Assembly (NCBI GenBank): GCA_016871535.1
Contig: VHCZ01000042.1
Span: 1 to 34,220, forward strand
Direction: 5' to 3'
Source: Verrucomicrobiota bacterium
GTDB taxonomy: Bacteria; Verrucomicrobiota; Verrucomicrobiia; Limisphaerales; SIBE01
Length of the DNA stretch: 34,220 nucleotides
Part shown: piece after piece, positions 28,527-34,220 of the stretch
Layout: every line of letters starts with the position of its first letter
Numbering within the stretch: position 1 is the first letter of the stretch
Notes under the pieces: generated by a model
Told to the model about the DNA's origin: nothing
The model's database searches: none
The model's input: the letters and a program-made list of their open reading frames with translations, nothing else
Translations under genes and position numbers: made by a program

Positions 28527-29900
28527 ATGCTCCAGATCCAGAGCGGCGCATTGACGAGCAATTGCCAGGGCATGAGCCGCCGGTCCGCCATCAAGGCCGG
28601 CTTTCTGGGATTGCTCGGTCTCACGTCAGCGGACTTGCTCCGGCTCCAGGCTTCGGGCTCGGCCGCTCGGGACAAGAAATCCGTCATTCTGATCTGGCTC
28701 GATGGCGGGCCGAGTCATCTGGAGACTTACGATCCAAAACCCGAAGCGCCGATGGAGATCCGCGGTCCCTGGCGTGCGATCGAGACGAACGTGTCGGGCA
28801 TCCGGATTTCCGAAATGTTGCCGGAACACGCGAAGCGCGCGGACAAGATGGTTTTCATCCGCTCTTTGCACCACAACAACGGCGATCATTTCGCAGCCGC
28901 GCACTGGATGCTCACCGGCCGTTACGGATCTCATGCGAGCGACCTGCCGCAGAAATATCCATCCGTCGGCTCGTACGTGGCGCGGGTGCGGGGCGCGAAT
29001 GCCCCGGGCGTTCCGGCTTACGTGGGTTTGCCGGCGGCGCAGAGTATCTACATTTTTCCCGGTTACCAGGGCGCGGCTTATCTCGGCGCGGCTTACAATC
29101 CTTTCGACGCAAACACGCAGCAAAAATATCTGGGCGCGACGGACAAATCGAAGATTCAACCGCCCAAGTTCCTCGAAAACCCTGCGGCGCAACCGGAGCG
29201 CATCCGTGGCCGAGTCGATTTGCTGACGCATCTGGATCATCTGCGCCGTGACCTCGACAAAAGCGGCACGATGGACGCGATGGATCACTACAACCAGCAA
29301 GCGATCAATCTGCTACTCGGCAACAAGGCGCGCGAAGCGTTCGATATCGAAAAGGAAAAGCCGGAGACGCGCGACCGCTACGGACGCGGCTCTTGGGGGC
29401 ACTACACTCTGATGGCCCGCCGATTAGTTGAGGCGGGCGTGAGTTTCGTCACGGTCGATATGCCTCATTGGGACGACCATTCACAAATCGAGAAAGGCCA
29501 CGGCGCAAAACTGCCGGTGATGGACAAAGCCGTGGGCGCGCTCGTTCAAGACCTCGCCGACCGTGGCATGCTCAAGGATGTGCTCGTGCTCGTGATGGGT
29601 GAGTTTGGCCGCACCCCGCGCTTGAACCAGGGCCAGCCAGGCATTTCCGTGCCGGGCCGCGATCACTGGGGCGAAGCGTTTTCCGTCATGCTCGCGGGCG
29701 GAGGTCTGCGGACCGGGCAAGTGGTGGGCGCGACCAATGACAAAGGCGAACGTCCCATCGAACGCCCGCTCACTCCGGCGGACGTGCTCGCCACCGTTTA
29801 TCACGTCCTCGGCATCGATCCGCGGCAGACTTTTCTCGACAATTCTGGCCGGCCGATCCCCATTCTCGATTCGGGAAATCCCATCCGGGAAATCATCTGA
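28527..29900 (+). CDS. Tat-exported DUF1501 protein
   Basis: A 457-residue DUF1501 protein with an alkaline-phosphatase-like (sulfatase-like) fold. The n-region is followed by the twin-arginine motif MSRRSAIKAGFLGLLGLTSA. LIWLDGGPSHLETYDPK and HHNNGDHFAAAHWMLTG hold candidate metal-binding residues. VTVDMPHWDDH, MGEFGRTPRLN and GRDHWG complete the family pattern. DUF1501 proteins in Planctomycetes and Verrucomicrobia usually neighbour PSD1/DUF1549-DUF1553 cytochrome proteins. None is adjacent here; the closest cytochrome is the SUMF1 fusion at 22845. The function is unknown. ATG 28527 is preferred over an open extension to 28500. Confidence 0.87.
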   Translation: MLQIQSGALTSNCQGMSRRSAIKAGFLGLLGLTSADLLRLQASGSAARDKKSVILIWLDGGPSHLETYDPKPEAPMEIRGPWRAIETNVSGIRISEMLPEHAKRADKMVFIRSLHHNNGDHFAAAHWMLTGRYGSHASDLPQKYPSVGSYVARVRGANAPGVPAYVGLPAAQSIYIFPGYQGAAYLGAAYNPFDANTQQKYLGATDKSKIQPPKFLENPAAQPERIRGRVDLLTHLDHLRRDLDKSGTMDAMDHYNQQAINLLLGNKAREAFDIEKEKPETRDRYGRGSWGHYTLMARRLVEAGVSFVTVDMPHWDDHSQIEKGHGAKLPVMDKAVGALVQDLADRGMLKDVLVLVMGEFGRTPRLNQGQPGISVPGRDHWGEAFSVMLAGGGLRTGQVVGATNDKGERPIERPLTPADVLATVYHVLGIDPRQTFLDNSGRPIPILDSGNPIREII

Positions 29901-29968
29901 GTTTCAAAGCATAGCGCGCATAGCAACCACCAAAGCCACAAACGCTCCGATAATCAGGAGGGCGCACC

Positions 29969-30107
29969 AGTCCTGTCTGAAAAATGGGTGGAACGGGCTA
30001 CCAGCCCGTGTTTGGCGGCAACCTGCCGCCAAAAGGCCCGGCGGGCTGGTAGCCCGCGCAACAGGCCGGTGGCCTGTTCCACCAGAAGACAATTTTCAGA
30101 CAGGCTC
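29969..30107 (-). mobile_element. MITE copy B, inverted relative to copy A
   Basis: Reverse-complemented, it matches copy A (17256-17396) almost base for base, including all four hairpins. The right end TTTTCAGACAGGCTC followed by TTA is intact. The left end reads AGTCCTGTCTGAAAA and has lost its outermost GAG-C match. No open frame inside. The two copies bracket about 12.7 kb in opposite orientation. Confidence 0.82.
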
Positions 30108-30112
30108 TTACC

Positions 30113-30180
30113 GGGTTAATGGCTTCCTGTGCCGTATGCACACGGTTTGGAGACCACGGAAGTTTCCATGGCTCGCCCGC
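30113..30180 (+). repeat. Fragment of interspersed repeat (R5)
   Basis: GTATGCACACGGTTTGGAGA and ACCACGGAAGTTTCCATGG resemble the end of copy R4 (GTGCGCACGGCTGGGAGGCC, GTGGAAGCTTC) and the linker of R1. It fills most of the gap between the MITE and the NHL gene. Confidence 0.5.
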
Positions 30181-30189
30181 AGCGCCCGC

Positions 30190-31224
30190 TCAGTTCTTCC
30201 GCACAAACTTCTGCGCGCGCTTGCCGATGATGTCGCCGGCGTAGAGATTGCCCTTGGAATCGAACGCCAGGCAGTGGACCCAATTCAGTTCGCCGGCCTT
30301 TTCCTGGCCGTCCTCGCCTTTGGGCACCGTCCAGAGCTGGAGAAGTTTGCCGTCCGTGTTGAACTTCATGAAGACTTGATCCTTGGGCGGACAACCGAGC
30401 GGCGCCGTCGGATACTTCGGATCGATCCGCCATTGCATCGGGGATGAGCCGCAAACCCAAACCTCGTCCTTGCTGCTCATCCAGAAACCCCAGGGCACGA
30501 TCACGTCGCGCCACGAGTCGAGCAACTTTCCGTTTCGATCATAAACTTGAATCCGCACGTTGTTGCGGTCCGCCACGTAAAGACGGCCTTTGGAATCCAT
30601 CTCGATGGCGTGGGGGATGCTGAAGTGTTGGGCGCCCGTGCCGAGCGATCCCCACGCTTTGAGGAATTTACCGTTCTTGTCAAAGTGGACGACGCGCGCG
30701 TTGCCGTAGCCGTCCGAGACGAAAATGTCTCCGTTCGGCGCGATCGCCATGTCCGTGGGTAAATTCAGGTGCCTGGCGTCTTCGCCCTTTTCACCGGGGG
30801 TGCCGAGCGTGAGCAGCACTTTGCCTTCGGGCGTGCATTTCCGCACCACGTGCAAGCCGATGTCTGAAAGCCAGACGCTTCCCTGGCGGTCGATTTTGAT
30901 GTGATGCGCGCGGCCTACGATATCTTCGCCCCAGGCGCGGACGAACTGGCCGCTCGCGGTATAGACCTGCACAGGAGGATTGGTGCGCGTGAAGATCCAA
31001 ACGTTGTCCTGTTTGTCCACCGCGAGGCCGGGCATCTCGGCCCACCTGCAATGCGCCGGGCGCTGCGGCCAGGCCGGATCGACTTCATACCACGGCGTGA
31101 GATCGACGCGGGGATAAGCGGGCCGATCGGCAGGACCCGCGGCGCCCTCACAAAAATGGACGGGCACCAGAAAAGAACACGCGCAGACAGAAGCAATAAA
31201 CTGCGACCATCTCGATCTTAACAA
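30190..31224 (-). CDS. Exported NHL-repeat (beta-propeller) protein
   Basis: The product of about 344 residues contains repeated NHL-type blades: MPGLAVDKQDNVWIFTR, HHIKIDRQGSVWLSDIG, TDMAIAPNGDIFVSDGYGNA, HAIEMDSKGRLYVADRNNVR, and LAFDSKGNLYAGDIIGKRAQ. Such propellers bind ligands or other proteins, or act like peptidylglycine-type lyases. An N-terminal hydrophobic stretch, FIASVCACSFLVPVHF, suggests a Sec signal peptide. The start is uncertain: TTG at 31224 gives a compact signal peptide, whereas the ATG at 31407 would add 61 residues read through an inverted repeat. The longer frame further upstream overlaps the acyl-CoA ligase and is not credible. Confidence 0.75.
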   Translation of the reverse strand: MLRSRWSQFIASVCACSFLVPVHFCEGAAGPADRPAYPRVDLTPWYEVDPAWPQRPAHCRWAEMPGLAVDKQDNVWIFTRTNPPVQVYTASGQFVRAWGEDIVGRAHHIKIDRQGSVWLSDIGLHVVRKCTPEGKVLLTLGTPGEKGEDARHLNLPTDMAIAPNGDIFVSDGYGNARVVHFDKNGKFLKAWGSLGTGAQHFSIPHAIEMDSKGRLYVADRNNVRIQVYDRNGKLLDSWRDVIVPWGFWMSSKDEVWVCGSSPMQWRIDPKYPTAPLGCPPKDQVFMKFNTDGKLLQLWTVPKGEDGQEKAGELNWVHCLAFDSKGNLYAGDIIGKRAQKFVRKN

Positions 31225-31372
31225 AAGCAAACGAAGGAACCGAAGAACAGAGGAATTGATTGGATTCGAGTCGCCCTCGTCGCGCGGACTGAACAGCCGT
31301 GCAATGCCCGCGTGGCCAAATCTGCCATTCCCGAAGCTGCGAGTCTTCGTTCTCTTTGTTGCCTTTTGTTCA
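31220..31372. repeat. Spaced TTCGTTC/CCTTTTGTT inverted repeat
   Basis: ACAAAAGCAAACGAAGGAAC from 31221 is mirrored by TCTTCGTTCTCTTTGTTGCC near 31344-31363. The arms are about 30 bases and the spacer about 90. A compact relative lies at 8467-8524. The left arm touches the proposed TTG start of the NHL gene. Confidence 0.6.
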
Positions 31373-31439
31373 ACTGAATCGCGGCGGACGAGAGATCGGG
31401 GTGTCATAATGCAAGTGGGTTGAGGGCGTGGGCCACAAA

Positions 31440-32921
31440 TCAGATGGGCATTTGACGCAAAGCCGTCTTGAGGATCTTCCCGGTGGCGTTGCGGGGCAGA
31501 CTCGGCAGGAAAACGACTTTGCGCGGCACTTTGTAGTCGGCGAGCTTGCCGCGCACAAACTGGAGCAGAGCTTTCTCGTCCGGCGCCGCGCCGTCGTCCG
31601 CCACGGCAAACGCAATCGGCTGTTCGCCTTTGCGCGGATCGGGCACGCCCACCACCGCGGCTTCTTTGATGCCCGGGAACTGATAAATGACTTCCTCGAT
31701 TTCGCGCGGATAGACATTGATGCCATTGACCAGGAGCATGTCCTTCTTCCGGTCCGTAATGTAAAAATAGCCCTCGGCATCGCGATAACCGAGGTCGCCA
31801 GTGAGCAGCCAGCTGTTGCGCAGCGCCTTGGCGGTTTCTTCGGGTTGATTCCAATAACCCGCCATCACGTTGCCGCCCCGCACGCAAATCTCTCCGACCT
31901 CGCCGTCCGGCAACCTTTCGCCGGCGTCGTTTTGGACGCAGACCTCCACGTCGGGGATCGGCTTTCCGATGGAGCCGGTTTTCCACGGGCCGTGGATAGG
32001 ATTCAGCGACACTACCGGACTGGCTTCGCTCAAGCCATAACCTTCGATCAATGGCACGGGGAATTTCGCGTTGAACTCCTTCTGGATTTCGCGCGGCAAA
32101 GGCGCGGCGCCACTGACGCACAGGCGAAGCGGAACATTCGGCGGCACCGGCGCGTTGGCCAGGGCGCGGAACAATTGCGGAATGGCGGGCAGAATCGTCG
32201 CTTCATGTTGGATGATTTCCTGCAGGATGTTTTTGGGCGGATGCACCGACTTGATCAGCACAATCGAGCCGCCAACGAGCAAGGGCAGCAGGATTCCGAC
32301 GCACAGCATGAAGCTGTGGAACATGGGCAGCAACACCACGAAACGGTCGAAGCTGACCGCTTCGAGAACCTGCCGGCAACTCTCGACGTTGTGCAGCAAG
32401 TTGCCGTGCGTGAGCATCGCGCCTTTCGGACGGCCGGTCGTTCCCGAAGTGTAGATAATCACGGCGAGATCCTCGCGCTTTCGAGCGCAGGAAAGTTCGG
32501 GCGCCACGGCCGACTTCTCCGGGCCGCCAAAATCAGTCGTGTGAATGAAGCGAAGCTCCGGAAGACCGGAGGCCAGCTGCGCCAGCGCGTCACCCATGGA
32601 CGCTTCGGTGACGAGGACGCGGATGCCGGCGTCCCGCAGGATATACTCGACTTCCTGGGGCTTGAGAAAATTGTTGATTGGCACCACGACGGCGCCGGCG
32701 TTCAGGATGCCAAACAGGGCGGAGACGAATTCGGGACAGTTTTTGAGCCAGATTCCAACGCGGTCCCCGGGTTGGACGTGAAAAGCCTGCTGAAGTTTTC
32801 GGGCCAGGCCGGCGGACTGCGCGGCGAAATCGCGGTACGAATACACCGAGTCTCCCCAGAACAAAGCGGTTTTGGCAGCGTTTTGATCGACCGAGCGCGC
32901 GAAAGCAGATACCAGGTTCAT
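31440..32921 (-). CDS. AMP-dependent acyl-CoA ligase
   Basis: A 493-residue member of the ANL adenylate-forming superfamily, activating a carboxylic acid with ATP and joining it to CoA. The motifs are complete: IIYTSGTTGRPKGAML (ATP-binding loop), GYGLSEASPVV, TGDLGYRDAEGYFYITDRKK (hinge), and the catalytic lysine in NATGKILKTALR. Length and motifs suit long- or medium-chain fatty acyl-CoA ligases (FadD-like), though the acid cannot be specified. It is cytoplasmic. It lies upstream of the NHL gene on the same strand, with a gap of about 215 bases, and diverges from the ribonuclease D gene 68 bases away. Confidence 0.88.
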   Translation of the reverse strand: MNLVSAFARSVDQNAAKTALFWGDSVYSYRDFAAQSAGLARKLQQAFHVQPGDRVGIWLKNCPEFVSALFGILNAGAVVVPINNFLKPQEVEYILRDAGIRVLVTEASMGDALAQLASGLPELRFIHTTDFGGPEKSAVAPELSCARKREDLAVIIYTSGTTGRPKGAMLTHGNLLHNVESCRQVLEAVSFDRFVVLLPMFHSFMLCVGILLPLLVGGSIVLIKSVHPPKNILQEIIQHEATILPAIPQLFRALANAPVPPNVPLRLCVSGAAPLPREIQKEFNAKFPVPLIEGYGLSEASPVVSLNPIHGPWKTGSIGKPIPDVEVCVQNDAGERLPDGEVGEICVRGGNVMAGYWNQPEETAKALRNSWLLTGDLGYRDAEGYFYITDRKKDMLLVNGINVYPREIEEVIYQFPGIKEAAVVGVPDPRKGEQPIAFAVADDGAAPDEKALLQFVRGKLADYKVPRKVVFLPSLPRNATGKILKTALRQMPI

Positions 32922-32989
32922 GCAAGTGGGCAGCTCAAACTGCCGCGATTGAACTCGGCCCGGCTGGAGCCGTCAAGTTTTGGCGCCAA

Positions 32990-34096
32990 ATGAAGAATCG
33001 TCTTTCGCGTGATTGGCCCTTGGGTTTATGTAGCGCCGTGATCGATAATGCTCCAAAGCTCGCGGCTCTCATCCACCGCATTCAGTCGGCGGAATGGATC
33101 GCTCTCGATACGGAGGCGGACAGTTTGCACGCGTATCCGGAGAAACTTTGCCTGATGCAGATCAGCTTGCCGGGAGAAAACGCGATCATCGATTCGCTGG
33201 CCAAAGTCGATCTGACTCCGCTCCTGGACGCCTTGCAAGACCGTGAATTGATTCTCCATGGCGCGGATTACGATCTGCGCCTTTTGTGGAAGAGCTTTCG
33301 ATTTCGTCCGAGCGCGATCTTCGACACGATGTGGGCCGCGCGCTTGCTCGGCTATGAGGAATTCGGGTTGGTGCATCTGGCCGCGAAGGCGCTGGAGATC
33401 CAGTTGGAGAAGGGGCCTCAAAAAATGAACTGGGCCCGGCGTCCCCTGTCCGAGCGCATGGAACAATACGCGCGCAACGACACGCGCTACCTCCGTCCTT
33501 TGGCGGAAACGCTGTCCAGTCATCTGGAAAAACTTGGACGCCTGTCCTGGCTCCGCGAAGTCTGCGCGCGGGTCGTTCAGGAATGCGCGCAGGATCGAAT
33601 CCTGGATCCGGACGAGGTTTGGCGCGTGAAAGGCAGCGATCGGCTCAGCCGGCGGGGCCTGGCCATTCTGCGCGAGCTCTGGCATTGGCGGGAACGGGAA
33701 GCGATCGAAAAGAACAGGCCGCCGTACTTTATTCTGAGCCACGAAAAACTGACCGCCCTCGCCGCCGAGGCGTCCGAAAACCGGCCCGTGTCGGAACTCG
33801 TCCCCGTCGCTTTCTCGCCCGTGCGCCAGGCGAGAATGATGGAAGCGCTGGAGCGCGGCCTGCATTGTCCGGCCTCGGCGCACCCCAAACATCGGCGCGG
33901 CTACGGACGCCGCCTCACCCAGACAGAGCAGAGCCGGTTTGAGGAATTCAAGCGGCGGCGAGATGAGCGCGCCGCGCAATTGAACATCGATCCCAGCTTG
34001 ATCGCCAGCCGGTCCGCGCTGGTGGCGCTGGCCCTGGACGGGGACGGACGAACCGGCGACTTGATGGCCTGGCAACTCGATCTCTTGCGAGACTAA
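32990..34096 (+). CDS. rnd: Ribonuclease D-like 3'-5' exoribonuclease
   Basis: A 368-residue exonuclease of the DEDDy class that trims RNA 3' ends, including tRNA precursors. Catalytic residues are visible as D40 and E42 in ALDTEADSL, D95 in GADYDLRLL, and Y160 and D164 in YARNDTRYL. An HRDC-like helical segment follows (RRGLAILRELWHWREREAIE, about 220-290), and the C-terminal 70 residues are basic. An in-frame GTG at 33038 (VIDNAPKLAALI) may be the true start, since RNase D proteins often begin there. The gene diverges from the acyl-CoA ligase. A hairpin repeat starts immediately after the stop. Confidence 0.88.
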   Translation: MKNRLSRDWPLGLCSAVIDNAPKLAALIHRIQSAEWIALDTEADSLHAYPEKLCLMQISLPGENAIIDSLAKVDLTPLLDALQDRELILHGADYDLRLLWKSFRFRPSAIFDTMWAARLLGYEEFGLVHLAAKALEIQLEKGPQKMNWARRPLSERMEQYARNDTRYLRPLAETLSSHLEKLGRLSWLREVCARVVQECAQDRILDPDEVWRVKGSDRLSRRGLAILRELWHWREREAIEKNRPPYFILSHEKLTALAAEASENRPVSELVPVAFSPVRQARMMEALERGLHCPASAHPKHRRGYGRRLTQTEQSRFEEFKRRRDERAAQLNIDPSLIASRSALVALALDGDGRTGDLMAWQLDLLRD

Positions 34097-34220
34097 GGGT
34101 CTGTGCAAAAATAAATTCCGGTTTTGGCGGGAGCGCCGCCTGGCCGGATGCAAGGCGCGAGGAGGGAGCATCCCCGTTTTGGGGCTGTGACCGACGAGCA
34201 ACGCCGCAGCCGGCCAGGCG
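34095..34220 (-). repeat. Left half of composite hairpin repeat (copy 3), cut by the window end
   Basis: After a TIR-like start (CTAAGGGTCTGTGCAAAAAT from 34093) comes a hairpin module in minus orientation, with outer stem CGCCTGGCCGG (34137-34147) paired perfectly with CCGGCCAGGCG (34210-34220). Reverse-complemented, the core GCGTTGCTCGTCGGTCACAG agrees with copy 1 while the stem is different. The other half would lie beyond the window. Confidence 0.7.

Noticed and set aside
31440-32993. 521-residue plus-strand frame opposite the acyl-CoA ligase
   Set aside because: Shadow of a gene with complete ANL motifs.

Overview
The window looks like a chromosomal segment of a Verrucomicrobiota bacterium, most likely from the soil/freshwater Pedosphaera/Limisphaerales side of the phylum. 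This is inferred from gene content, not from a marker gene. The signs are a prepilin-like protein with an RAFTLIELL leader and an H-X9-DG tail, PA14 and LamG exported proteins, planctomycete-type cytochrome c (PSCyt) domains, a Tat-exported DUF1501 protein, a Tat-exported Gfo/Idh/MocA oxidoreductase, and high GC with intergenic regions crowded with palindromes. No rRNA, tRNA or CRISPR array was seen.

Layout. 1-1.7 kb: half of a composite hairpin repeat, a 5'-truncated REC-Hpt signalling remnant, and two palindromic repeat clusters. 1.7-5.0 kb (-): a large exported PA14 protein with a strong terminator. 5.0-6.0 kb: gene-free repeats. 6.0-7.5 kb (-): a sugar-nucleotidyltransferase-like gene coupled to a cupin gene, then a small conserved-looking ORF. 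7.7-9.8 kb: prepilin-like protein, M48 lipoprotein peptidase, zinc-ribbon membrane protein. 9.9-10.7 kb: repeats and a decayed Gfo/Idh/MocA gene. 10.8-13.6 kb (-): an exported LamG/CBM6-like protein. 13.9-17.3 kb (+): a DinG/XPD-type helicase interrupted in frame by a complete REP-associated tyrosine transposase (RAYT) with its flanking REP pairs, then a small DUF1232-like gene. 17.6-22.2 kb: dihydrouridine synthase (-), ComM/YifB ATPase (+), and a HAD phosphatase joined to a CPBP protease through a translated repeat. 22.3-22.8 kb: a DUF433/DUF5615 toxin-antitoxin pair with a frameshifted toxin. 22.8-29.9 kb: cytochrome-SUMF1 fusion, Tat oxidoreductase, ApbE, PfkB kinase, DUF1501 protein. 30.2-34.1 kb: NHL-repeat protein (-), acyl-CoA ligase (-), ribonuclease D (+), then another half of the hairpin repeat.

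The most striking theme is the repeats. At least six distinct palindromic families are visible. Several share one design: a conserved loop or core with stems whose sequence changes from copy to copy while pairing is kept. Three coding genes (nucleotidyltransferase, helicase, HAD/CPBP) read straight through inserted repeats without a stop, and two other genes take their stop codon wholly or partly from a repeat. The helicase insertion is the best candidate for a novel arrangement: a transposase with intact HUH and tyrosine residues, both REP pairs translated, placed in the loop just after the TSATL motif. The exported and redox genes resemble the usual Verrucomicrobia/Planctomycetes repertoire for polysaccharide or surface-associated metabolism, but nothing in the window defines a single pathway.
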